A DNA stretch of 64,000 nucleotides from Palsa-1033 sp963735455 (GCA_963735455.1 CAVTKZ010000004.1:434001-498000); one strand, 5' to 3'; shown: positions 1 to 9,750, counted from the stretch's first letter. Made by a program: numbers and translations. The notes: a model not told the origin generated them from the letters alone.

Positions 1-225
1 GAAGACCTCGCGAATCTGCTCGTCGGACTGGACGTCGCAGGGCTCCACGAAGGTCGAGCCGATCGACTCGGCAAGGGGCCGGACTCGCCGCTCGATCAGG
101 CTCTCGACGGAGCTGAAGCCGACCTCGGCGCCCGCCTCGTGGAGGGCCTGGGCGATGCCCCAGGCGATCGAATGATCGTTCGCGACGCCGAAGATGAGCG
201 CCCGCCGGCCATCGAGCAATCCCAT
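1..225 (-). CDS. fabI: Enoyl-[acyl-carrier-protein] reductase (NADH), 5' part only
   Basis: Only the first 75 codons lie in the window; the gene runs off the left edge. The visible N-terminus begins MGLLDGRRALIFGVAND and continues HSIAWGIAQALHEAGAE, which is the FabI form of the short-chain dehydrogenase nucleotide-binding motif (G-x-A-N-x-x-S-I-A-x-G-I-A) rather than the ordinary GxxxGxG. FabI reduces enoyl-ACP in the last step of each fatty-acid elongation cycle in the cytosol. A GGAGG ribosome binding site lies 5-6 bases before the ATG at 225, so this gene has an ordinary leader. It is divergent from the HAD gene at 293. The catalytic Tyr/Lys are outside the window. Confidence 0.9.
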   Translation of the reverse strand, partial: MGLLDGRRALIFGVANDHSIAWGIAQALHEAGAEVGFSSVESLIERRVRPLAESIGSTFVEPCDVQSDEQIREVF

Positions 226-279
226 GGTTCCTCCGCGTCGGCTCCGACCGGTCTGGACGCCGGCCACCGGAGCGCACGG

Positions 280-285
280 TACCAT
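280..285 (+). promoter_or_regulatory. -10 box TACCAT for the HAD gene (leaderless)
   Basis: TACCAT lies 7 bases before the ATG at 293. There is no SD sequence in between, so transcription should start at or next to the A of the start codon. Confidence 0.55.
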
Positions 286-292
286 CCCGCCC

Positions 293-1189
293 ATGGCCCC
301 AGCCCGAGATGCGCGCCGCCCTGCCGCGGCGGGCGACCCGGCCGCCGCCCTGGTCGGAGCGCTGGCCGGCGTGCGCGGCTTGCTGCTCGACCTGGATGGC
401 GTGGTGATCCTGGCCGGCCGCCCGATCGACGGGGCGGCCGACGCGATCGGCAGCCTCGACCGACGCGGGATCCCGTACCGGATCGTGACCAACACCTCGC
501 TGCTGAGCCGGCGGATGCTCTCGGCGTGGGGCGCCCGGATCGGGCTGGCCTTGCCGCCCGAGCGGATCCTGTCGGCGCTTTCGCTGTCGGCCGCCTACAC
601 CCGCCGGCGGTACCCTGGCCTGCCCCTCTTCGTGCTGGCCTCGGACGACGCCCGGACCGAGTTCGACGGCCAGCGCCTGCTGACCGACGAAGAGGCCGGC
701 CGGTCCGCCGCCGCGGCCGCGGCCGTCGTGATCGGCGACTCGCCCGAAGCCGCCACGTACGCCAACCTGAACCACGCCTTCCGCCTCGTCCGCGCCGGCG
801 CCGAGCTGATCGGGATGCACCGCAACCCGTGGTGGCTGACGCCCGACGGCCCGACCCTCGATTCGGGCGCCTTCGTGGCCGGCCTCGAGTTCGCCACCGG
901 CCGGCGCGCAACGGTGATCGGCAAGCCCTCGCCGGCCTTCTTCCGGGCGGCCGCGGCGGAGCTCCTGGCCGGCCTGCCGGGCGCCGCGCGGCACGACCTG
1001 GCGATGGTCGGCGACGACGTCTTCAGCGACGTCCTGGCCGCCCAGCGCCTCGGCCTGCGGGGCGTCTTCGTGCGCTCGGGCAAGCACGGTGAGGCCGAGC
1101 TTGCCGCGGCCGGCGCGCGCCGGCGAGGTGGCGGAGTGCCGACCGCCGTGGCCGACTCGCTGGCTGCGGTGGTCGCTGCCCTCGGCTGA
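293..1189 (+). CDS. HAD-superfamily (class IIA, NagD/HDHD2-like) phosphatase
   Basis: The 298-residue protein has the four HAD motifs: DLDGVV near residue 40 (nucleophile Asp and acid/base Asp), TNTS near 70, KPSPAFF near 210 and GDDVFSDV near 240. The order and spacing match the subclass IIA group that contains NagD, PGPase and HDHD2, with the C2a cap between motifs II and III. These enzymes dephosphorylate small phosphometabolites; the substrate cannot be read from the sequence. The ATG at 293 is chosen over an upstream in-frame ATG because the -10 box TACCAT sits 7 bases before it and homology starts just after it. Confidence 0.8.
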   Translation: MAPARDARRPAAAGDPAAALVGALAGVRGLLLDLDGVVILAGRPIDGAADAIGSLDRRGIPYRIVTNTSLLSRRMLSAWGARIGLALPPERILSALSLSAAYTRRRYPGLPLFVLASDDARTEFDGQRLLTDEEAGRSAAAAAAVVIGDSPEAATYANLNHAFRLVRAGAELIGMHRNPWWLTPDGPTLDSGAFVAGLEFATGRRATVIGKPSPAFFRAAAAELLAGLPGAARHDLAMVGDDVFSDVLAAQRLGLRGVFVRSGKHGEAELAAAGARRRGGGVPTAVADSLAAVVAALG

Positions 1190-1280
1190 GCGGACCCTCG
1201 CGCTACACTGGCTTCACAAGCCGCCGCCGCCGCGCATCGTCGCCGGCCAGCGCCCGCACCCGAGACAGGGGAAGACACCG

Positions 1281-2862
1281 ATGACGACCGACGCGAAGCC
1301 GCGCCTGAAGATCACCTACGCCACGCTCCGCAACGACAACGAGGAGCTCCACGCGCTGTATGACGCAGGTGTGGTCCAAAGCCGCAGCCAGCTTGGCGCT
1401 CACCACCTGAACTTCATCGGCGGGGCGGAGCGCGAGGGCGACGGCGAGACGACCGTCCATTCGCCGATCGACCATGAGATCGTCATCGGCCACTTTGCCA
1501 AGGGCACCCGCCAGGACGTGCGCGACGCGATCGCCGCCGCCCGGGCCGCCCAGCCGGCGTGGGCGGCCACCCCCTGGCGCGAGCGCCTGGCGATCATGCG
1601 CCGGGCAGCCGAGCTGATCAGCCAGCGCCAGATGGTCTACGGCGCGGACATGGCCTTCGAGGTCGGCAAGAGCCGGCTCGAGTCCCTGGGCGAGGTGGAG
1701 GAGGCGGCCGACCTGCTGCGCTACTACTCCGACGTGATGGAGCGCAACGACGGCTACGACCACCCGATGGACAACCTCGGCGACGCGGCGGTCCACACCC
1801 GCTCGATCCTCCGGCCACTGGGCGTCTTCGCCGTGATCAGCCCGTTCAACTTCCCGATGGCCCTGGCCGCTGGCCCGACGGCCGCCGCGCTGATGGCCGG
1901 CAACACCGTTGTCTTCAAGCCGAGCACCACGGCCCCCCTGTCGGGCGTCAACCTCGTCCAGGCCTATCGCGACGCGGGGCTGCCCGACGGCACCCTCAAC
2001 CTGGTCATGGGTCCCGGCGACACGGTCGGCCAGGAGCTCCAGGAGAACCCGGGAATCAACGGGATCGTGTTCACCGGCTCGTACGACGTCGGTTTCGAGC
2101 TGTTCCGCAAGTTCTCCACCCGCTACCCGCGCCCGGCGATCGTCGAGATGGGCGGCAAGAATCCAGCGATTGTCACCGCCCGGGCCGATCTGGAAGAGGC
2201 GGCCGAAGGGATCGTCCGCTCGGCCTTCGGCTTCAGCGGCCAGAAGTGCTCGGCCAACAGCCGGGTCTACGTTGAACGGCCGGTCCACGATGAGCTGATC
2301 AAGCTACTGGTCGAGAAGACCGAGGCGCTGACGATCGGCGACCCGCTCATCCGCTCGAACTGGATGGGACCGGTGATCGACCAGCGTGCGCGTCGACCGC
2401 CACCAGCAGGCGTCGGCCGAAGCCCGCCGGGACGGGACGGTCTACGTCGGCGGCGAACGGCTGACCGACGGCGGCCTGGAGCGGGGCTTCTTCGTCGAGC
2501 CGACGATCGTGGGCAACCTGCCCGCCGAGCACCGCCTGTTCGTCGACGAGCTCTTCGCCCCGTTCACGGCTGTTGCCCCGGTCGACTCGCTGGGCGAGGC
2601 GATCCGGCTCTCGAACGAGAGCGTCTACGGCCTGACCGCCGGGATCTTCAGCGAGGACCCGGCCGAGGTCCAGCAGTTCCTGGACACGATCGAGACCGGC
2701 ACGCTGTACATCAATCGCCGGGCGGGAGCCACGACCGGCGCCTGGCCGGGCGTCCAGGCGTTCGGCGGCTGGAAGGGCTCCGGCTCGACCGGCAAGGCCG
2801 GCCTGTCGATGTACTACGTCGCCCAGTTCCTGCGCGAGCAGAGCCACACCGTCGTCGACTGA
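1281..2862 (+). CDS. Aldehyde dehydrogenase, L-glutamate gamma-semialdehyde dehydrogenase type (one frameshift)
   Basis: About 526 residues when one extra base near 2389 is removed. The first part carries SPFNFP, GNTVVFKPS, the Glu of VEMGGKNP and the catalytic Cys of FSGQKCSAN; the second part, one frame over, carries the C-terminal signature TGAWPGVQAFGGWKGSG and ends FLREQS. That C-terminus is typical of the P5C dehydrogenase (RocA/PutA-like) branch, which oxidises glutamate semialdehyde to glutamate with NAD. Both halves are full strength, so the break is more likely an assembly error than a dead gene. It precedes an aminotransferase and a CoA-transferase, suggesting an amino-acid degradation block. 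Related semialdehydes are possible substrates. Confidence 0.8.
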
Positions 2863-2977
2863 CGGTGGCGGCCCGGTCGGATCGCTCGGCTATACTCGGC
2901 CGCAGTATCCAGACTGCATAAAACGTATTCGTCCGTGAGCCGGCGTCCCCCGGCTCTGGCCCGCCCAGAGGTGCCCC

Positions 2978-4358
2978 GTGACCCAGGCCGCGACGCACGC
3001 CACGAATCGACTTGCGGGCTCCCGGCCCGTGCCCGACCTGCGGACCGAGATCCCCGGTCCCAAGGCCCGGGCCCACATCGCGTTCGACGAGACCTGGACC
3101 TCGCCCAGCCTGCCCCGGGCCTACCCGATCGTGCCCGTCCGCGGCGACGGGCTGGTCGTCGAGGACATCGACGGCAACCTGTTCCTCGACTTCGCGGCCG
3201 GGATCGCGGTCAACTCGACCGGCCACAGCCACCCCCAGGTCGTGGCCGCGATCAAGGAGCAGGCCGCCGAGCTGATCCACTTCTCGGCGTCCGACTTCTA
3301 CCTGCCGATCTACCCCGAGGTCTGCCAGCGGCTGGCCCGGCTGGCGCCCGTTCGACGGCCCGGCCCGGGTCTACCTCGGCAACTCCGGGACCGAGGTCGT
3401 CGAGGCCTCGATCAAGCTCGCCCGCTACGCCACCCATCGGCCCGTACGTCGTGGCCTTCCTCGGCGCGTTCCACGGCCGGACCTACGGCTCGGTCAGCCT
3501 GACCGCCTCGAAGGCCAAGTACCACGCCGGCTTCGGGCCGCTGCTGCCGGGCGTCTTCCACGCCCCGTACGGCAAGGTCGACGACCTGCGCTGGTTCGAC
3601 GAGGTCCTCTTCGACAAGCTGGCGCCGGCCAACGAGGTCGCCGCGATCATCGTCGAGCCGATCCAGGGCGAGGGCGGCTACATCGTGCCCGAGGACGGCT
3701 TCCTGGCCGGCCTGCGGGCGATCTGCGACGAGCACGGGATCCTGCTGATCGCCGACGAGATCCAGTCGGGCGCCGGGCGGACGGGCCGGATGTGGGCCGT
3801 CGAGCACTGGGGCGTCCAGCCCGACATCCTGCTGTCGGCCAAGGGCATCGCCAGCGGGATGCCCCTGGCGGCGATGATCGCCCGGGCGCCGCTCCTCGAG
3901 GCCTGGGGTCCCGGGGCCCACGGCTCGACCTACGGCGGCAATCCGGTCGCCTGCGCCGCGGCCCTGGCCACGCTCGACCTGCTCGAAGGCGGGCCTGATC
4001 GACAACGCCGCCGTGCGCGGTGCCCAGGCCCTGGCAGGGCTCGCCGCGCTGATGGCCCAGCGGCCCGGGCTCGATCCGCGACGTCCGCGGCAAGGGCCTG
4101 ATGCTGGGCGTCGAGTTCGATACCGCGGACCACGCCGAGGAGGTCCAGTGGGCGGCCTTCGAGCGCGGCCTGCTGGTCCTCGAATGCGGCAAGTCGAGCG
4201 TCCGGATGTCGCCAGCGCTGACCGTCTCGGAGGCCGAGATGGAGACCGGCCTGCGGATCTTCGGCGAGGCAGTCGGCGACGTCGCTGCCGAGCACGGCGA
4301 GATTCTCCGGGCCGCCACCGCCGCTGGCGCGATCACCGGGGTCGAGGCGAGCGGCTAG
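2978..4358 (+). CDS. Class III aminotransferase, 4-aminobutyrate (GABA) type (several frameshifts)
   Basis: About 458 residues if four single extra bases are removed (near 3345, 3436, 3990 and 4072). Read across the three frames the protein is complete: LGNSGTEVVEASIKLAR, AFLGAFHGRTYGS, VEPIQGEGGY, IADEIQSGAGRTG, the PLP lysine in SAKGIASGMP, and a C-terminal RDVRGKGLMLGVEF. This is the GabT/DavT-like PLP family moving an omega-amino group (GABA, 5-aminovalerate) to a 2-oxo acid. The start is the GTG at 2978, preceded by AGAGGTG. A -10-like TATACT at 2891-2896 lies upstream. All four indels are of the same sign, which fits systematic assembly error. Confidence 0.78.
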
Positions 4359-4380
4359 CTCCGCGGGCGAGGGCGGGAGG

Positions 4381-5300
4381 ATGAGCAGCTCGAAGGTCGC
4401 CACGATGCACGACGCGATCGCCGCGATCGTGCGCGACGGCGACACCGTGGCGATCGAGGGCTTCACCCACCTGATCAGCTTCGCGGCCGGCCACGAGATC
4501 ATCCGCCAGGGGCGGCGCGACCTGACCCTGGCCCGGATGACGCCCGACCTGATCTACGACCAGATGATCGCCGCGGGGGTCGCCCGCAAGCTGATCTTCA
4601 GCTGGCTGGGCAATCCCGGTGTCGGTGGCCTGAACGCGATCCGGCGGGTCACCGAGGGCGCCCAGCCGACGCTCGAGCTCGAGGAGTACAGCCATTTCGG
4701 GATGGTCGCCCGGTACACCGCCGGGGCGGCCAACCTGCCCTTCTTCCCGATCCGGAGCTACTTCGAGACCGACCTGCCGGTCGCCAATCCGCTGATCCGG
4801 CCGATCGAATCGCCGTACGGCGACGGGACCGTGTACGCCGTGCCGCCGCTCAAGCCGGACGTCACGATCGTCCACGCCCAGCGCGCCGACGCAGCGGCGA
4901 CACCCAGGCCTGGGGCCTGCTCGGCTGCCAGAAGGAGGCGGCCTTCGCCGCGGAGCGGGTGATCGTGGTCGTCGAGGAGCTGGTCGACGAGGCAGTCATC
5001 CGGGCCGACCCCAACCGGACGATCATCCCGGGCCTGATCGTGGACGCCGTGGTCGTCGAGCCGTGGGGTGCCCACCCGTCCTATGTCCAGGGCACCTACG
5101 ACCGGGACAACCGGTTCTACCTCGACTGGGATCCGATCAGTCGCGATCCGGAGGCGACCGCGGCCTGGCTCAGGGACTGGGTCTACGGCCTCGACGGCCG
5201 GGCGGATTACGTCGAGAAGCTGGGCGCCGAGCGGCTGGCGGCGCTCCGGCCGTCCGGTCCGGCCCCGTCCGGCTCGGTCAACTACGGCGAGTACCGATGA
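4381..5300 (+). CDS. CoA-transferase subunit A, glutaconate CoA-transferase (GctA) type (one frameshift)
   Basis: About 306 residues if one missing base near 4897 is restored. The N-terminal part has DGDTVAIEGFTH and RPIESPYGDG; after the shift it continues DTQAWGLLGCQKEAAFAAER and ends VNYGEYR. This is the alpha subunit of class I CoA-transferases of the glutaconate/3-oxoadipate kind, which pairs with the product of the next gene. A GGGAGG site directly precedes the ATG. It follows the aminotransferase by 22 bases, so the two are likely co-transcribed. The acid accepted is unknown; in a GABA/5-aminovalerate context a C4-C5 dicarboxylate is plausible. Confidence 0.78.
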
Positions 5301-6079
5301 GCGCGGCGGAGGCCTTCTCGAAGTCCGAGATGATGATCGTGGCGGCGGCTCGCGAGCTGGCCGGCCAGCGGGTCTGCTTCGTCGGCGTGGGCCTGCCGAA
5401 CATCGCGGTCAACCTGGCCAAGCGCACGGTCGCACCGGACCTGGAGCTGGTCTACGAGGCCGGCGTCTTCGGCGCCCGGCCGGCCCGCCTGCCACTGTCG
5501 ATCGGCGATCCGACGATCGTCAGCGGGGCGACCGCCGCGGTCAGCATGTTCGAGCTGTTCGCGTTCTACCTGCAGGGCGGCCTGGTCGACGTCGGCTTCC
5601 TGGGCGCGGCCCAGATCGATCGCTTCGGCAACATCAACACGACCGTGATCGGCGACTACGCCCACCCGACCACCCGCCTGCCGGGCTCCGGCGGGGCCTG
5701 CGAGATCGCGATCAACGCCCGCCAGATCTTCGTGATCATGCGCCAGTCGAAGCGCTCGTTCGTCGAGAAGATCGACTTCCGGACCTCGCCCGGCAACCTC
5801 GGCGGGGCGGCCAATGCCGAGCGGATCCGGCGCGAGCAGGGCTGGCTGGGCCGGGGCCCGTCGGTCGTGGTCACCGACCTCGGGATCTACCATTTCGACG
5901 ATGACGGCGAGATGCGCCTCGACTCGCTCCACCCGGGAGCCACACTCGAGGCGGTCCGCGAGACCGTCGGCTGGCAGCCGAGGGTCAGCGCCGATCTCGC
6001 GACCACGCCCGCGCCGACCGCCGCCGAGCTCGACCTGATGCGCTTGGAGCTCGACCCGGGCGGGGCCTACATCAGCTAG
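5297..6079 (+). CDS. CoA-transferase subunit B, GctB type
   Basis: 260 residues, intact. It starts with an ATG overlapping the TGA of subunit A (ATGA), so the two are translationally coupled. The segment VYEAGVFGARP holds the glutamate expected to form the glutamyl-CoA thioester, followed by GATAAVSMFELFAFYLQGG and the GNINTTVIG loop, as in glutaconate CoA-transferase beta subunits. Together the subunits would activate a carboxylic acid by CoA exchange, the last visible step of this catabolic block. The homologous IpdB steroid-ring hydrolases share the fold, but nothing here points to steroid degradation. Confidence 0.82.
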   Translation: MSAAEAFSKSEMMIVAAARELAGQRVCFVGVGLPNIAVNLAKRTVAPDLELVYEAGVFGARPARLPLSIGDPTIVSGATAAVSMFELFAFYLQGGLVDVGFLGAAQIDRFGNINTTVIGDYAHPTTRLPGSGGACEIAINARQIFVIMRQSKRSFVEKIDFRTSPGNLGGAANAERIRREQGWLGRGPSVVVTDLGIYHFDDDGEMRLDSLHPGATLEAVRETVGWQPRVSADLATTPAPTAAELDLMRLELDPGGAYIS

Positions 6080-6093
6080 GGCCGGAGCTCCGC

Positions 6094-7719
6094 TTAGCCG
6101 CCTGCCGCGAGGAGCGCGACGATCACGTCTACGTCGGCGCTGCCCATCACTCCCTGGTACTTCGCCCGGACGATGCCGTGGGCGTCGACGACGAACACCC
6201 AAGGCATCGACGTCAGGCCCCACGGCGCTCCGCCGATGCCCCAGGCGTCGGCCACGTCGGTCAGGACCGGACTGGCCAGGCTGCCCTCGATCACCGGCGT
6301 GTCGGTTACCAGGTCGTAGCGGAATGGCTCGACATGGACGAAGGCTACGACCGGCCAGCGGTCCTCGAGGTAGCGAGCCATGATCAGGGCCTTGCCGCAG
6401 GCGGACGTCACCCGGAATTTGGCCGAATCAAGGACGAGCACGAACGGCTGGTGGGCTGCCAGGAGGTCGCTCGTCGACTGGGCATAGAGGCGCAGATCGG
6501 GGATCGGATCGGTCGACACCACGCCGATCGCCCCGCCCACGTCGGCCAGGGTCGGGCTGTGGACGGTGGGTGCCGCCGCTCCGATCGCGGCCGAGGTCCC
6601 CTGGGCCAGGGCGACCAGTTCGGCGCCTCCGCTGAGGGGCACCGAGCCCGGGGTCGCGGTGACGGCCAGGTGCCAGGTGCCGGGGGTCGGAATCGTGACC
6701 TGGGCAACGTACGAGACCACGTCGAGCCCGGGCGGCTGGATCGGCGTGGCCGGGACGGGCGCCCCGACCGACATGCCTTCGCCATCGACGAGCTGGACGG
6801 CCGGCTCGATCGACGCGTCGTTGAGCGGTCCGGCCGGCCCGCCAAGAGTCAGGATGATTGGGCTCGGTCCGCCGGTCCAGACCGACGTCGAGACGACGTC
6901 GACTTGCAGGCCGCCACTCGCGCCGCCGGTCGTGGCACCGGGCGAGGCGGCCGGTTCGGACGGTGCGCTCGTGGCCGGCGCGCGGTCGACCAGGTGGAGG
7001 GTGGCGACGATCGCCGCCGCGCTCGTCCCGAACGGGAAGTGGGCGCGCAGCCGCCCGGCGGAGTCAACCGCGAAGACGTCCGCGGTATGGGCCATCGAAT
7101 AGGCGCCGGCGACGGCCGTCTCGACCCGGGCGTACTTGACCCCCCAGGCGTCGGCCGTCGCCCGGATCTGAGCGTCGGATCCGGTCAGGGCCGTGAACTG
7201 GGGTGACCGGTAGGAATCGAAGTCCTTGAGCCAGGCCACCGTGTCGCGCTCCGGGTCGACGGTCACGAACAGGGTCCGGACCGGCTCACCGAAGGCGGTC
7301 ATCGCCTGCTCCACGACCCCGATCGTCGCCGGGCAGACGTCCGGGCAATGGGTGTAGCCGAAGAAGACGAGGACGTCCTCGCCGCGGAGCGAGGCCAGGG
7401 TCAGGACGTGGCCGTCCGGATCGAGCAGGCCGAGCGGCGACGCGTCGCGGACGACCGGGTAGAGGAACGAGGTAGGGTCGCTGCCGGACGCTGGAACGGC
7501 CGAGCCGGCCGTGTCGCCGGCCACCGAGCCGCCCGTCGCGCCGGAAGGCGTCGGCCCTTGAGCGGTCCCGGCCGGGGAAGTGGATCCGAGCCCGTGCAGT
7601 GCGGTGGCCAGGACGAGCACGAGGCAGGCGGCGGCCAGCACGACGACGAGCCAGAAGCCCCCGTCCAGCGAGCCGAGCGACCGCCGGCCCGCTGCCCCAG
7701 CGGCCGGGTGCCGGTCCAC
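6094..7719 (-). CDS. SCO1/SenC copper-delivery protein fused to a second thioredoxin-like domain
   Basis: 541 residues from a GTG at 7719, two bases after the stop of the PCuAC gene. Residues about 22-42 form one membrane anchor, then a Thr/Ser/Pro-rich stretch. Residues about 88-235 are an SCO domain: the copper-binding C125-P-D-V-C129 and the distal H211 are all present. A linker and a beta-rich middle region (about 255-375) follow, then a C-terminal thioredoxin-fold domain (about 400-541) with S-A-C-G-K in place of a CxxC. SCO proteins load Cu(A) of cytochrome oxidase outside the membrane. The long C-terminal addition is unusual. It is the third gene of a copper operon. Confidence 0.8.
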   Translation of the reverse strand: MDRHPAAGAAGRRSLGSLDGGFWLVVVLAAACLVLVLATALHGLGSTSPAGTAQGPTPSGATGGSVAGDTAGSAVPASGSDPTSFLYPVVRDASPLGLLDPDGHVLTLASLRGEDVLVFFGYTHCPDVCPATIGVVEQAMTAFGEPVRTLFVTVDPERDTVAWLKDFDSYRSPQFTALTGSDAQIRATADAWGVKYARVETAVAGAYSMAHTADVFAVDSAGRLRAHFPFGTSAAAIVATLHLVDRAPATSAPSEPAASPGATTGGASGGLQVDVVSTSVWTGGPSPIILTLGGPAGPLNDASIEPAVQLVDGEGMSVGAPVPATPIQPPGLDVVSYVAQVTIPTPGTWHLAVTATPGSVPLSGGAELVALAQGTSAAIGAAAPTVHSPTLADVGGAIGVVSTDPIPDLRLYAQSTSDLLAAHQPFVLVLDSAKFRVTSACGKALIMARYLEDRWPVVAFVHVEPFRYDLVTDTPVIEGSLASPVLTDVADAWGIGGAPWGLTSMPWVFVVDAHGIVRAKYQGVMGSADVDVIVALLAAGG

Positions 7720-7721
7720 CG

Positions 7722-8228
7722 TCAGGCCTGCCGGACCTCGGCCCGGACGATCACCCGGCCGGCGTGCTCGAAGACGAGGTCGAGCTCGAGCTGGTCCCCG
7801 GCCTTGAGCGCCCTGGTCAGGCCCATGATCATCAGGTGGTAACCGCCGGGCGCCAGGGTGACGGTCCCGCCAACCGGGCAAGCCAGCTGGGCGACCGGCA
7901 TCATCCCGGTCATGCCCGACGAGTCCAGCGCGGTCTCGTGAAGCTCGACCGAGGCGGCATCGGGGCTCGACGCCGACACCAGCGCGTCGCCGGCCGGGCC
8001 GTGGTTGTCGATCGTCAGGTAGCCGGCTGCGGGCAGCTCGGGCCCGCCGCTGACCTGGACCCAGGCGGCGCTGACCGCGATCCCCCCGGTCGGTATCGGG
8101 CTCGGCGCGCTACCGGCGAGAATCGAGCAGCCGGCGAGGGCAGCCAGGGCGGTGACGGCGGCGACCGCCAGGGCGAGGAACCGGGGCCGCCGGGCGCCGC
8201 TCGCCGCCGGGACCTGATGAAGGGCCAC
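7722..8228 (-). CDS. PCuAC periplasmic copper chaperone lipoprotein
   Basis: 168 residues starting at a GTG, 8 bases after the multicopper oxidase stop. A signal region ends in the lipobox LAALAGC (C34). The copper ligands of the family are visible as H97, M106/M109, H131 and M133 (HETALDSSGM then GGYHLMIMGL), with 21 residues between M109 and H131 as expected. PCuAC proteins hold Cu(I) and, with SCO, deliver it to the oxidase. Sitting between the oxidase and SCO genes fits that role. Start choice is supported by frame and tight spacing; no strong SD is visible. Confidence 0.85.
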   Translation of the reverse strand: MALHQVPAASGARRPRFLALAVAAVTALAALAGCSILAGSAPSPIPTGGIAVSAAWVQVSGGPELPAAGYLTIDNHGPAGDALVSASSPDAASVELHETALDSSGMTGMMPVAQLACPVGGTVTLAPGGYHLMIMGLTRALKAGDQLELDLVFEHAGRVIVRAEVRQA

Positions 8229-8236
8229 CGGGCTGC

Positions 8237-9616
8237 TCAGCTGACGATCGCCTTGATGATCGCGTCGACGTGCGCCTTCTCGGGCACGACGACCAGCGTG
8301 TTGACCATCCCGAACATCCCATTGGCGCCCTCGACGTGGGGCAGGATGTGGCAGTGGAAGGCCCACACGCCGAGCGTCTTGGCCGTGATCAGGACGTCCC
8401 AGCGCTCGCCGGGATTGACGCCCAGCGTGTCGCACTCGAAGGCGGCGCTGCCGAGCGGGTGCGCGTCCCGGGCGACGACCTTCATGACGTTCCCGTGGAC
8501 GTGCCACGGGTGCATCATGATTCCCTCGTTCATGAACCGGATCCGGACCGTCTCGCCGACCGCGGCCAGGACCGGCACGGTCGCCGGGAAGCCGTGGCCG
8601 TTGATCGTGAACCCGCCCAGTGAGTCGTTCGAGATCCAGATGTAGTCCCGGTCGAACTTGAACGGCTCCACCTTGGGCTCGACGATCATCGCCGCGAGCA
8701 GGCCCCGGCCGACCTGGTCGGTCGCGTTGTGGTGCGAGTGGTACATCATCGAACCCGACGTGTTCGCCGTGAACTCGTAGGTGTACGTCCCGCCGGGCAC
8801 GATCGGCTTCTGGGTGACGAACGGCACGCCGTCCTGGAAGAAGTCGTCGAACTGGACGCCGTGGAAGTGGACGCCGGTCGTCTCCTTGAGGTTGTTGGTG
8901 AAGATCGCCCGGACCCGGTCGCCCTCGGTGACCCGGATCGTGGGACCCGGCCACTGGGCGTTGTAGCCGAGGGCGGCGACCGGCGGCATCAGCTCGTCGA
9001 TGTGCTGGCTGATCTCGTCGATCGTCAGGTTGAAGACCTTGACGCCGCCGTCGATGGTCGGCTTGAGGGGCTGGAGGGCATCGTTGAGGACCAGCTGCGG
9101 GACCTGGGCGAAGGCGGGCTTGGCGCTCAGCTCCGGGTAGTTGTCGGCCGCGCCGAGGATGTCGGCCAGCTTGGCGAACGACGGCGTCGCCGTAGATCCC
9201 CTTGAACGCCGGCGCCAGGTTGCCGAGGTAGCGCCGGACGGCGGTCCGGGCGTCGACGTCGTGCTGGGTCCAGCCGGCCGGAATGAGGTCGCGCCGATGC
9301 GGCCGGCGAGCCACTCGGCGCGCCCGATGCCGCGGCCGGCGCGGACCGCGGTCGCCGCCGGACTGGCCGTGGCCAGGGCGAGGGCCGAGGGCGAAGCCGC
9401 GGCCGGCAGGGCGCTGCTGGCGGGTCCGAAGGTCCAGCCGGCGACCGCCGGGCCGCAGGCGGCCGCGAGCAGGCCGCCGCCCGCCAGGGCGACGCCGCGG
9501 ATGAAGCCGCGTCGGGACAGGCCGGGCAGGCCGGGCAGCGATTGCGCGCCCGTGTCGACGTTGGCCTGGTCCGAGTTGCGGGCGCCCGCGTCGGCAGGAT
9601 CAAGGATGGTGTTCAT
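8237..9616 (-). CDS. Multicopper oxidase (Tat-type signal), with a compensated frame error
   Basis: 459 residues. Near residue 35 the twin-arginine motif LSRRGFIRG is followed by a hydrophobic stretch ending near C54, so export by Tat (possibly lipidated) is likely. The copper sites are all there: HFHGVQ, YHSHHN, HPWHVHG and HCHILPHVEGANGM. Between about 9295 and 9185 the frame gives meaningless arginine-rich residues, while the neighbouring frame gives a good match for the family (PAGWTQHDVDARTAVRRYL and so on): two opposite indels cancel. It probably oxidises Cu(I) or small substrates in the envelope. First gene of the copper operon; AGGATCGGAG lies before the ATG. Confidence 0.82.
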   Translation of the reverse strand: MNTILDPADAGARNSDQANVDTGAQSLPGLPGLSRRGFIRGVALAGGGLLAAACGPAVAGWTFGPASSALPAAASPSALALATASPAATAVRAGRGIGRAEWLAGRIGATSFRPAGPSTTSTPGPPSGATSATWRRRSRGSTATPSFAKLADILGAADNYPELSAKPAFAQVPQLVLNDALQPLKPTIDGGVKVFNLTIDEISQHIDELMPPVAALGYNAQWPGPTIRVTEGDRVRAIFTNNLKETTGVHFHGVQFDDFFQDGVPFVTQKPIVPGGTYTYEFTANTSGSMMYHSHHNATDQVGRGLLAAMIVEPKVEPFKFDRDYIWISNDSLGGFTINGHGFPATVPVLAAVGETVRIRFMNEGIMMHPWHVHGNVMKVVARDAHPLGSAAFECDTLGVNPGERWDVLITAKTLGVWAFHCHILPHVEGANGMFGMVNTLVVVPEKAHVDAIIKAIVS

Positions 9617-9738
9617 GGCTCCGATCCTGCCCGGCGGCGCCCGGCGGCAGTAGGGACCAACGGCCCGACTTGTTGGGCCGGGTGTCACCCCACGAGCGCC
9701 AGCCGGCCGGTCGCCGATCCGGCCACCGCGGGCGCCCG

Positions 9739-9744
9739 TACAAT
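9739..9744 (+). promoter_or_regulatory. -10 box TACAAT
   Basis: TACAAT lies 6 bases before a GTG at 9751 that opens a nine-codon reading frame ending exactly on the start of the aminotransferase. It is the best -10 match in the 160-base gap. Confidence 0.5.
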
Positions 9745-9750
9745 CGCCCG

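Noticed and set aside
1204..1209. TACACT as a leaderless -10 box for the aldehyde dehydrogenase
   Set aside because: The start codon is about 70 bases away, so it could be an ordinary -10 box but is not part of the leaderless set. I saw no good -35.
3345..4073. Programmed frameshifting in the GABA-type aminotransferase
   Set aside because: Four separate shifts of the same sign in one gene, with no slippery site or pseudoknot pattern, are far better explained by consensus errors.
9661..9680. Hairpin CGGCCC-N8-GGGCCG upstream of the multicopper oxidase
   Set aside because: Only six pairs, no T-run, and common in 70% GC sequence. Not enough to call an operator, riboswitch or terminator.
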